DNA of 64,000 bases from Euryodendron excelsum (lineage: Eukaryota > Streptophyta > Magnoliopsida > Ericales > Pentaphylacaceae), in assembly GCA_033060915.1 (NCBI GenBank), contig CM065394.1, positions 10,397,501-10,461,500 of the forward strand, read 5' to 3'. The translations under genes were made by a program, and so were the position numbers. Positions 36,472 to 46,957 of the stretch are shown piece after piece. Position 1 is the first letter of the stretch. Every line of letters begins with the position of its first letter. Under the pieces are notes generated by a model. The model saw nothing but the letters and a program-made list of their open reading frames with translations. It did no database searches and was not told the origin of the DNA.

Positions 36472-38559
36472 TGTCGAGCCCCGTTTCTAGATGCCGAGCC
36501 CTCCTCTCTCTTTCTTGGCTTGGGGGTGGGAATTTGGTACGGTGTTCTCTTGTTAGAACTCGTCCTCCTAGAAGGACGAATGCGACGGGGTTTAAATTTT
36601 TGAAATAGAATTGATTAGGGCTTTTTGAAAAGGTATTTGGAGCCGCCATTTAACATATTTAAAGATATGCTAGATTATCTACACAAAGTCAAACCCAAGA
36701 GTTAAACTTGGGTTTTGGAAAAGGTTTTTGAAAAACGTCCTCATGAGAGGGTTTTAAAAGGTAGGGTTGCTTGACAACCCTGAAAACGTTGGAAAGTTTT
36801 TTTGAAAATTGACTGCAATTTTGGTCTTTGAAACAGAAATTCTTAAGTTTGGTGGTTGGTTAGATGTAGAGAAGATGTCCTAAGACTATCACCCTACCCC
36901 ACCCTTACGGTATCTATATGTCTAATCACCTTTTCCTTACCGAATTACAACTCACCGGTTACATATATTTAATGCTATCCACTTAGAAAACTTTTGAAAA
37001 TAGAATTTGAAAAAGAGTTTGAAAGGGGGATTTGAGTTTGAAAAATGGAATTGGGAATTTGAAAAGGGTTGTGACTACACCCCATGAACGGTTGTCTACG
37101 TAACTCCTTAAAGAGGATTAGGTCAGTCGCAGTTTGGACAAGAGTCCGAAAGAGTTAGAATTTTGAAACGGGTTCCTATTTCTAGAAATTTTCAATTTTT
37201 AGAAAGTTTTCTTTTTAGGAAAGTTTGAGTTTGAAAGTGTTTCCTTTTCAGGAAGATTTGACTCGAAAATTTTTTCTTTTCAGGAAGATTTGATTTTTGA
37301 AATGTTTCATTTTTAGGAATATTTGATTTGATTTTGAAATGTTTCCTTATTAGGAAGATTGAGATTTGAGAGGATTTGATTTGTTTTGAAAAGATTTGAT
37401 TTTGAAAAAGGCATGTTTGGATTGTTTCCAAAATGGAAAGAGTTAAATTGTGCTTAAATTTGGAAGGTTTTGAAAAAGGAGTGATTTTAGGGATTTGAAA
37501 TGGAAGGTTTTGATTTAATTGAAAGGAAAAGTTTGAAAAAGGAAAGTTTTGATTGATGTGAAAATTTGAGGATTTTGAGGATTTGAAAATGGTAGGATTT
37601 TGGTTTAAAAATGGAAGGTTTCTAAGTTGGCAATAATGGAATTTTCCTTCTAGGGTTTAATAAATATGAGAGTTGGAAATGGTTCGAAAACTGAGTCTTT
37701 TGAAAACATGTTTTAGAGCCCAAAATCCTAAGTTCAATTTTGGACATCCAAATGAGTATCGCACTTTATATAGCCATTTAGCCATTGAAAGGCTAAAATC
37801 ACTTTAGGCTTGTGGCTTTGAAAAGCAATAGAGGCACGAAGTAAAAAATGTAGACCTTTCGGATTCTTTTGAATGTCACACATTTCTCGAAACAACCCTA
37901 GTTATGAAAAGACTAGTATCATTCTGAGACCAAGTTTTTGAAAAGGATCAAACATAGACTAACGGAAGCCATTTAAAATGTCACATTTTTCTAGAAAAAC
38001 CCTAACCATAAAGGATTAGGATCTGCCTAGAATTGTGGTTTTAAGAAAACTACTTTAGAAAATGGTTTTAAAGGGTAGAGGAATAACATGAATGCAAATG
38101 CAATTTGATGATAGTAACAGTATGAAACATACAAAGTTTAGGTATCACCACATTACAAGAGGGCCCTAAGGCCATGCCGTGACGCAAGTCAGGGTTAAGA
38201 AGAGAGTCCTAATCGATAATCTCCTCTTGTTCACTCTCGACATGGACTTAACATCCTCTTGTTTCAAGCATGCAAGAAATGAGGGTTTAGAGATAGGGGA
38301 TTAAAAAAGAGAAGAACCCAAATGGGTTCAGAGAGTGAATTCTTTGGTGGAGGCTCGGGCCTTAGGAAGGTTTTAGGAGCTTCCAGGTAGTGAGGTGGAC
38401 CTTCTATCGAGCTTGGAAGCTAAGGCTTTGGGAGTTCAGACTTGGACATGGCCGATGGGACTTCGAGAAAGATAGAAAGGGCTTTGAGAGCTGTTTGGAA
38501 TAGAGGGGGAGAGTTTTTGGAAAAAAATTTTGACCTAAAACAGAGAGGGGGGAGGTCTG

Positions 38560-38567
38560 TATTTATA
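38560..38567 (-). promoter_or_regulatory. TATA box of B1 3' LTR
   Basis: TATTTATA on +, same position in all three family B LTRs. Confidence 0.6.
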
Positions 38568-38939
38568 GTGCAAAAAATGGGAGGTTGTGCGCCACTATGA
38601 GTGGCGCATGCTTTGAGTTTAGTCGTATGCCACTATTAGTGGCATAGGGTCATTTAATTTTGGCTTGAAAAAAGGCTGGATACGGGGCTGGTCAATTCGT
38701 AACTAATTCTGGGGGTTTATACGCTACCATTAGTGGCACACGGCTAAAGAAAGGTCAAGCTTCACTCGAAGTGGAGCAAGGACGTTCTAGTTCAAAAAGG
38801 AAAGGTGTCAGACGGCAGGGCCTAGCTAGAAATAAAAGGGAATACTCTGGAAAGTGTCCCCGGAGGTTGCCGATTGGATTCCTAGAGCCGATATGATTAA
38901 AGAGAGTGACCGGATAGAGGTCACCTCATATTGGGATTC

Positions 38940-39035
38940 TAGGGTTGACCAAGATTGACTGGGGTTGACCGGGTATACTAGAGTTGACTGGGGTTGACCA
39001 GAGTTGACTGAGGTTGACTAGAGTTGACTGGGTTG
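38940..39035 (-). promoter_or_regulatory. Array of eight TTGAC(C/T) boxes in the LTR U3
   Basis: Degenerate tandem repeat of GAGTTGACTGGGGTTGACC in which TTGACC or TTGACT occurs eight times in about 95 bp. TTGAC(C/T) is the W-box bound by WRKY factors. It lies roughly 400 bp upstream of the LTR TATA box. The 5' LTR has a shorter version (57888-57965). Confidence 0.6.
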
Positions 39036-42000
39036 TTGCCGAATTGATACCTAGAGCTGGTGTGGTTTCCTAGGGCATTTGGATCCAAGGGCAAAGCGAT
39101 CATTTTGACCGGGGAACCTCTGGGAAAGAACCGGGGTTGACTGGATGGCACTGGACATGCCGAACCATCGTTTAGGGACGGCTCTGGAGGGTAGTCTTAC
39201 CATTCTGAGGACTTTGTACTTTCTTAAGGAACGTGCTGGGTTAGCTGGGGGGCAAAATGGTCATTTTTCACCGGGACGGGCTAGCAGGCGTTAGTATTGA
39301 CCGGTCTGGATCTGGTCTGGACTTCTATCTGAGGAATTAGTACTTTCTTGGTGGACAGGCTTGAAAGGGTCTTACTGCCTTGAGGGATAAACTTTCTTGA
39401 AGGTTGTGTCGAACTGGGGCAGTCTTTCGTCCTTGAGGGATTTGTGCTTTCTCAAAGAATGTGCTAGACTTAGACGATCTTCCATTCTTAAGAGGTTTGT
39501 GCTTTCTCAAAGAACGTGCTGAATTAGCAGACATTCTACATTGGCAGGTGTCACGCCCAGATTTTTCGCACTCGAGGAATACACACACAAGTGGGAAAAA
39601 TACTATACTCTCTCGTTAGAACTCACCCTCCTAGAAGAATGAGTGCGACTAGATTTGAATTGAAAATATATTTGAATTAAGGGCTTTTGGAAAAAGTTTG
39701 AAGTCACTACCTAACTTGATTAAGGTGAGTTAGGTCCCCTAAAAATTAAGAATAATTCGAAGACTATACTTAGGGTTTTTAGAAAAGGATTTTGAAAATA
39801 CTACCTCAAGAGAGGGTTTTTAAGAAAATAAGTTTTTTAGCAACCTTTGGAAAACATTTAGCCCTTTTTTGAAAATAACTCCGTTTTTGGTCTTTAAAAA
39901 CAGTGATTCTAGGTTCGGAGGTTGGTTACGTGTAGGGAAGACGCACTAAGCCATCACCCTACCATGCCCTTTCAGTACCTACATGTCAATCTACCCTAGA
40001 TTTACCTATGAGAGTCTTCAACTAACTAATGTTCAATCCTATCCACTTTGGAAAAAGAGATTTTGAAAAGAATTTAACATGACACATGATATGCAAATGC
40101 AAGAAAAAAGAGTTGGAAAATAGACTTGGAAAGAAATTGATTTGATTTAACAAGAAATTTGAAAAGATAGATTTGAAATTGAAATTGAAAAGAGATTTGA
40201 AAATATAGATTTGATTTGTGTTTGAAAAAAGATTTGAGAAAAGAGGTTTGAAAAGAATTATGGAATTGGAAATTGGAAAAAGGTTGTGGAATTAAAAACT
40301 TGAAAAAGCTTGTAGAATTGGAGATTTGAAAGAAATTGTGGAATTAAAAATTTAAAAAATGTTGTGACTGCACCCATGAGGGTTGCCTATGTATCATTTT
40401 GGAGGAATCAGGTCAGTCGTAGTTCGGACAAGAGTCTGATTAAAAATAGAAGAGTTGATTTGGAAAAGAGCTGAAGTTGGAATTCGAATTGGAATTGGAA
40501 GAATAGAAAATTTGGACTTTGATTGGAAGATTTGAAAAGATTGGTTTTGAAAGACCTAGACTTAGGAACTTAGAAAAGAAAGATTGGACTTGACTTGGAA
40601 AGACAGAACTTGGAAGAAAGATTTAGACTTGTTTTGGAAAGATGGAGGTTTAGAAAACCTAGACTTCGGAGCTTAGAAAATAAAGATTGGATTTAGGAAA
40701 TATTCGAATTAGAAAAGTTTCAAAATAGAAAAGTTCCGTTTTAGGAAAGTTTTCGGATTAGGAAAGTTTCAACTTAAGAAAGATTTCGATTTAGGAAAGA
40801 TATCAATTTAGGAAAATTTCAACTTAGGAAAGTTTTGAAATTGGAAAGTTTCATTTTAAGAAAGGTTTTGAAATAGGAAAGTGTTGAATTTAGAAATGTT
40901 TTGAATTAGAAAAAGTTTAGTTTAAGGAAGGTTTAGAATTTGGAGAGTTTCAACTTAAAAAAGTTTTGAATTTGAAAAGCTTAGAATTTTAGAAAGATTT
41001 TAAATTAGGAAATATTTGAATATAGGAAAGGTTTGATTTAATAAAGTTTTCACTTAAGAAATTTTTGAATTAAGAAAGTTTCAAGTTTAGAAAAGTTTTA
41101 GAGTTTAAGTTTTAGAAAATCTAGAGATTAGGAAATGTTGAGTTTAGGAAAGATTTGAAAACTTAGATTTGGAAAGTTAAGATTTGGAAATGGATAGAAT
41201 TAGGAAAGGGTTGAATTAGGAAAGATGTGGAAGTTGAGTTTTAAAATTTGGGAAAGATTTTTATGTTCAAGTTTTGAAAACTTAGGATTTAGGAAAGTAG
41301 AAGATTAGGAAAGAGTTGAATTAGGAAAGATTTAGACTAGGAAGGGTTAAGATTCCTATTTCCTAAAACAAGGATTGGATTTTGTTTCTAAAAGAGAAGG
41401 CTTGATTTTGTTTCAAAAAACGGAGGATAGGATCTAGTTTCCTAAACGGGAAGATTGGATTTAGTTTCCTAAAGGGAAAATGGGATTAGGTTTCCTAAAG
41501 GGAATATTGGATTTGACAAGGATTTGGAAAGGGAGGTTTTAGAAACCCTAGATTTAGAAAACTATAGTTTTGGCGTAGAGAAGAGGTTTTTTGAAAACTT
41601 ATGATTTTGATGTAGAAAACAGGAGGTTTTGGAAACCTAGGTTTTAAGGCAAGTTTGAAAACCATGTTTTTGGAAAGAAAATTAGGATTTCCTAATTGTT
41701 AGCTCTAGGGCTTGACTTGGGCTCTAAGGAAAGAGTTTGAGTTTTTTGGAAAGTATGTTTTTGGAAACGAAGACTTTGGAGAAAGATTCTAAAGAGGGAT
41801 TTTTAGAAAGCGTATTTTGAAAAGAATTTTAGGAAGGAAGTTTTTGAAAAGTAAAACTTTGAGAGAGTTTTGGAAGCAAAATTTTGGAAGAAGCTTTTAA
41901 GAAAGAGTTTTTAGGAAAGCGAATTTTGAGGAGAGTGTTTTGGAAAGGAGTTTGAAAAGAGAAGTTTTGGAAAATAGATTTTTGGAGAGAGTTTTTAGAA

Positions 42001-42965
42001 AACAATTTTGAAAAGGAATTTAAAGTGAGTTTATAGAAAGCATGTTGGAAAAGAGATTTTTAGGAGGAGATTTTGGAATGTATATAAAATATCTCACTTT
42101 CCTAAAGTGAGCCTAACCATAAGAGGGCTAGAACCACTTTAGGATAGTGGTTTTGAAAATAACAAGATTTGAAAATATGGACCATGAAAGTCACTTTAAA
42201 TGTAACACTTTCCTAAAGCAAGCCTAGCCATGAAAAGGCTAGAATCACCCTAGGATTGTGATTTTGAAAACAAATTTTGGAAAAGAAGATTTTGATACAA
42301 TTTTGAAAACAATGTTAATGCAAGTTTTGAAAACGATTTTGGAAAGATGTAAGATCATGATATGCACAATGCAAATTTGGGGTCGTGAACATACAAGGTT
42401 AAAGCTTCACCACATAATCAAGGGGGCCGAACCCACGTGGTCTCCGGTTAGACTAAAAGAAAGCCCCCGACATGGTGACTCTCTAATAGCCTGATCCTAC
42501 ACATGTATCGGGAATCCCCTTATTTCAAGCATGCAAAGAAAGGGGGGGAAGAAGATAGGAGATTAAAATAGAAGAAAGCCCAAGTGGGTTAGGAGAGAGA
42601 AGAGAGAGGGGGAAGTGCAGAAACTTAAAGAGAAAGCCTACCTTGTCTTATTTATTTCACTTTGCTTTGCACTCCTTGCTTTTCTTCGGTCTTCGCTTCA
42701 CTTCAGTCTTAATCGTCGGGAACTCTTCTTCGATCTTTGAGAGCTTTGAGTTGCAACACTTCAAGTCTTCAATGGAGAATTGAGGCTAGTGTATAAGTGT
42801 ATAGGAGTGTGTATGAGTGTATAGGAGGCTAAGGTTTGTGTATGGTGGCTAGGGTTTGAAAAACCTACAGAAGCTAGGGTTTAGGGAGGCTATGAGCTCT
42901 GTATATCAAATATTAGGGTTTTCAGACTGAGTTTGCGAACGTCTTTCACGCTAGAAAAGGCTCTG

Positions 42966-42973
42966 TATTTATA
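42966..42973 (-). promoter_or_regulatory. TATA box of LTR copy g
   Basis: TATTTATA on +, preceded (minus sense) by GGCGCCACTAGGAGTGGCG near 43014. Confidence 0.6.
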
Positions 42974-44286
42974 GAGATGGGATAGACCTAGCGCCTATTA
43001 TAGTGGCACCATGGCGCCACTAGGAGTGGCGTTAGGCCATTTCTTGGCTTGGTGCCACTGCTAATGGGGCCAGCCAGTTAGGAAAATTTTAAGGTCGGCA
43101 AGCAACTTATCTTGAGAAAATTTGGGCGCCTGTACTAGTGACTACTGTGCAATTTTTAGCCTGGCTTCACTAGGAGTGACTCCGAAAAGTCCGGGAATGA
43201 TTTGAAGGGGCCGTGAATGACCTGAAGAGCTGGAAAAGGGCAGGAACACTCAGAATAGTGTCCTAGAGGTATTTAACTTGAAAAATGAGGATAAGATGTG
43301 TCGGAAGGATTGATCGGGCCGTTAGGGGCAAAACGGTCAATCAAGCCGAAAAGTTGCCGGGACAGACCCGGAACGTCCCGAAAGAAGACTCAAGATTTGG
43401 AAACATTATTTAGAATGTTCTCAAAGGTTGCCGGTTTGATACCCAGAGCCGGTGTGGTTGGAAAAGGCGATCGGTCCACTAGGGGCAAAATGGTCATTTC
43501 GTATCGGGTTTACCGGAACTGACTCGGAATGACCCGAAAAGATAAAGAAAGGTTGAGAGTACTATAGGAAGTATTCTCGAGAGGTTACCGGTTTGACAAC
43601 TACGGCCGGTGTGGTTCTCGGGGCATTCGAATGCCTAGGGGCAAAATGGTCATCTTGATCGAAAAGTCTCAAAATTGACCCGAAACGAACTAGAGGGCAC
43701 CTAATCATGCCGGATCATCTCTGGGAAGATCTAAAAGGGTAGACTTATCTTTCTGAGGACTTAGGTGTGCTCTCGAGAAACGCGTCGAACATAGCCCTAG
43801 GGGCAGTTTGGTCATTTTTCACCGAAGTGGGCTAGCAGGCACTGGTGTTGACATGGGTTTTGAGTGTTTCCGTCACTCTGATGGCGGTCGCGTGATACAG
43901 GGGCTTGTTGGCAATTCCTATATCGACCTGTTTGCGAGTATTTCCGCTACTCTAACGGTTGCGATGTTTACGAGTATTTTCACTACTTTGACGGTTCGCG
44001 ATCATTCCCGAGACTGCCTGATCTTAGGAAGCTGCTAAAGGGACTTAGCGCCTGAGGAGTCAACTTTCTCGAAAGGTGTGCCTAAACGGACATTTCTGCA
44101 TTGGTGGGCTAACAAGCGCCAAAGGTGGACCGTTCTACCATCTAGGGGACTTGGGGTCTCGTCCCGGTCGACAGGTTTAAAGGGGTTTACCGCTCCAAAG
44201 AGATTTTCTTTGAAAAATGTGCTGGACCGTCTCAACGAATCAACTGTCTCGAGAGATGGATTGGAATTGGAATTGGAATTGGACTT

Positions 44287-44466
44287 GGAAAGGAGACTTA
44301 CCATCTTCAAAAAGACGTGTCTGTTAGAATTGGAAATGGGACTTACCATCTTCGGAAAAACGTGCTTGTTGGAATTGGAAAGGGGACTTACTGCTTTCGA
44401 AAAGATGCACCTGTTGGAATTAGAAAGGGGTCTTAATGTCTTCGGAAAGACGTGCCTAAATTGGAA
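44287..44466 (-). repeat. 45-bp tandem repeat, four units, in LTR copy g
   Basis: Units start at 44287, 44332, 44377 and 44422. Each holds GGAAAGGGGACTTAC, then CTTCGGAAAAACGTGC. Other family A LTRs have one unit here, so this is a private expansion in the U3 part. Because 45 is divisible by three, a 164-codon frame (44078-44572) stays open across it, but this is not a gene. Confidence 0.85.
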
Positions 44467-44663
44467 TGAGACCGAACAATCCCCCCAAGAGTATTTTGGT
44501 TTTTTTGCCTCTATTTGGGCCCGGCAGGGCCCGCGAAGCAATGAATTAGCGGGATTAGACTTAGAAAGTTGATTTTGACTGGAATACATCGATATTGACT
44601 TGAGTACAAGTCTGGACGGACCGTAGACTGCCGAACGGTCAAAAATGGGGTGCTTACAGCGGG

Positions 44664-45078
44664 CTAGTAGGTGCTAGAAGTGAACTGCTCTTTCATATTG
44701 GGGACTTAGATACTTTTCAGAGATATGTGTGAAAGGGGCTTTACCGATCCGAGGAATAAGCCTTCTCGGTGATCGGGCTGTGTTGAATTGGATGGTCTTA
44801 TCATCAATGAGGGATCAAATTTCTAGAATGACGGGATAACTAGATTTGACTTTGCATTTGAATGGACTTACCATCTTATGGAAGACGTGCTGGTTTGGAT
44901 TGGACTGACTAATGCAACTGGGATATTTTGGTCATCTTGCTTCTAGTGGGCTTGCAAAGCGGTTGACAGATTAAATTGGATCTAGGAAGCTAGTTTGGAC
45001 TTAAGTATGCTTGTGTTGATTTGGAGTTGCTTTTAGTCGGGCCAGAGACCGCCGAGTGGCTAAAATGGGGTGCTAACA
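44664..45078 (-). mobile_element. B1 3' LTR, inner part (LTR 5' end)
   Basis: Continuation of the 3' LTR after copy g, ending GGGGTGCTAACA at 45078, which on minus is the LTR start TGTTAGCACCCC. Summed with 36472-39548 the LTR is about 3.49 kb, matching the 3.44-kb 5' LTR. Confidence 0.85.
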
Positions 45079-45095
45079 ATTGCCTCTCTTTTTGT
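45079..45095 (-). other. Polypurine tract of element B1
   Basis: On the minus strand ACAAAAAGAGAGGCAAT runs directly into the LTR start TGTTAG. Position and purine content fit the plus-strand primer of an LTR retrotransposon. Confidence 0.75.
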
Positions 45096-46256
45096 CTTTA
45101 CTTGTTAAAGGCAAAAAATGAAAAAGTGAGTACCCAATATAGAACGTGAGGCAGTCGGAGGGACCGGAGGTTTAAAATTTTGGAAACTGGAGGTTGAAGC
45201 TTTGAAAATGGGGCTAGGAGGCCATTTAAAACTAGTTTTGGCAGGCAAAAGGCCGAGGCAGGCCTAACTTGGCTATGCACCACTCATAGTGGTGCCAAGT
45301 TTGACTTTCCCTATGCGGCTCTATAAGTGGCGCATGGCCTATGGGTGTTTTTTATATTAGCAGCTACTGGTTAGGGGTTTTGGTTTAGTTTTGTGAATTT
45401 TTTAGATTTCTCTCCAAAACTTTTCGGGAGATTTTTCTTGGGCATTGTTGGGGAGTGTTTGTGAAATGTCAGGGAGTTGCCAGGAAGTGACCTCATCACC
45501 GAAAAGTCGTCGGAGAAGAAGAAATCGCCTAAAAATTTCAAAAAGTGACTTTTCTTATTTTTGGTTGATTTCTATGCATAGATTTCCATTTGAAGCATGT
45601 GTATAGTGGAAATTGATGTTCTTGAATATTTTGAACACATCTATGGAGTTGTTTTTATGTTTTGGTGATCATTTGAGTGAGTTTGTATAGATTGCCATGT
45701 TTTGCGAAAGGGGCTTCTTGCAGGCTTAGAAAAACTAGCGATTTGGGCACTGGGTAATACTTTTTTTTGTGATTTTTTTGCTTAGGATGTCTTAGAAAAA
45801 TATTTTGAGCAACTGTGTAAAGTTTCGTAATGTTCTGAAAACAATTGTATTTTTTGATTTTTCAAATATTAGAAACATGTTGACAAATGTGGGAAATTGA
45901 GAAACAAATTACGGGAGTGTTGGATTGTTGCTAGAAAATTCTAGGAATATTTTTGAAAAGTTTTTTTGTATGTTTTTGGAAAACATGTGAATTTTTTTGA
46001 AGGTGTTTGAAAAAAGGTGAGGAAATAGTCTCGGAAATTTTAGAAAAAATTGGTATTTGCCTGTCTATACCTCGTGTTGGGCGGGTGGCAAGATATTACG
46101 TGTTTGGTGATGTTGTAAATTTGTGGTTGTGTGGTGTTATAGAGGCCTTTTACAAAAACGACTCTGCCGGATTTTTTAAAAATTTGGCACTTAGAATTTT
46201 TGTGGGAAAAAAGGTTTAGGGAAAAATGGTTCGTTAGGACAGGGAGAGGGATAGGC

Positions 46257-46400
46257 GTTTGAGGGTAAAGCCTTAGAAACTATCGAACTGGGTCTTTTGA
46301 GGGAAAGCCCTAAGAAACCATAGGGTAGGGGTTTTTGAGGGAAAGGCCTAAGAAACCATAGGATCGGGGCTTTTGAGGGAAAGCCCTAAAAAACCATGCT
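46257..46400 (+). repeat. 38-bp tandem repeat, about four units
   Basis: GAGGGAAAGCCCTAAGAAAC-type units recur at about 46261, 46299, 46337 and 46375, upstream of the antisense gene. Confidence 0.75.
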
Positions 46401-46603
46401 TTTTTGGAGGGGAAAGCTTTTTGAAAACCTAGGCTTTGGGCCCAGATTAGTGGACTTTTTGGGAAGAAGTTTTAAGAAACGGGGTTAAAACTGATTTAAA
46501 CTTTTTAAGGAGAACGTTAGAAAACAGATAGCTAACTTTTGAGGAAAAGCTTTAGAAAATCATAACAACTTTTTAAAGGTAAAGCTTTTACATAACCGGG
46601 AGT

Positions 46604-46799
46604 GATTTTGAAAACAACTTTTATGAGGATAAAAAGATTATAAAATTGGGATTGATTTTGAAAACAAATTTTTTAAGGATAAAAAGTTTATAAAAGTGGG
46701 AATGATTTTGAAAACAACTTTTTTAAGGATAAAAAGTTTATAAAACCGAGATTGATTTTGAAAGCAACCTTTTTGAGGATAAAAAGTTTATAAAACTTG
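46604..46799 (+). repeat. 50-bp tandem repeat, four units, with TATAAAA in each
   Basis: Units start at 46604, 46654, 46704 and 46754, each GATTTTGAAAACAAC followed by GGATAAAAAGTTTATAAAA or a close variant. The last unit ends about 160 bp before the ATG at 46958, so these could act as repeated TATA-type elements. Confidence 0.85.
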
Positions 46800-46957
46800 T
46801 AATCCGAAGTTGATATATTGCTTGGGAAACTTGAAGCATTTCTTACCCCTATCCCTCTTTTTTCACATTCTTTTTTTTTTCTTTTCCTTTGCCATTGTTC
46901 ATGTTGCTGACTGACAAATCTTGATATGTTTCTTTTCTTTCTTCTCTTCTTTTCACG

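Larger units (their letters stand above)
36472..39548 (-). mobile_element. B1 3' LTR, outer part
   Basis: Starts TGTCGAGCCCC on + and shares the GTCCTCCTAGAAGGAC palindrome near 36560 with family A. It carries a TATA box at 38560, three palindromic boxes between 38585 and 38740 and the TTGAC array at 38940-39030. It is interrupted at 39548 by LTR copy g and resumes at 44664. Confidence 0.85.
39549..44658 (-). mobile_element. Family A LTR copy g: complete solo LTR, 5110 bp
   Basis: Complete on the minus strand, from TGTAAGCACCCC (44658) to GGGCGTGACA (39549). Target duplication GCAGG at 39544-39548 and GCGGG at 44659-44663. The uninterrupted site is visible in the other LTR of the same element at about 58472 (TTGGCAGGCTAACAAG), which fixes both ends. 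No internal region or second LTR is present, so it is a solo LTR left by LTR-LTR recombination. It is the reference copy for family A boundaries. Confidence 0.95.
45096..46957 (+). promoter_or_regulatory. Upstream region of the antisense gene in B1
   Basis: No gene. It contains a palindromic box GCACCACTCATAGTGGTGC at about 45276 and GCGGCTCTATAAGTGGCGC near 45320, followed by TTTTTATATTAG near 45349, a layout like the U3 of the LTRs but on the + strand. Further on are two tandem arrays (46257-46400 and 46604-46799). Promoter activity for the gene at 46958 is inferred only. Confidence 0.4.

Noticed and set aside
44078..44572. 164-codon + frame with LERGLTIFGKTCLLELE-like repeats
   Set aside because: It is the 45-bp LTR repeat (divisible by three) read in a frame that happens to lack stops, inside LTR copy g and antisense to it. 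Other family A copies do not keep it open.
46007..46219. 70-codon + frame between the PPT and the antisense gene
   Set aside because: No recognisable motif and no evidence of conservation. It lies in the upstream region of the antisense gene.
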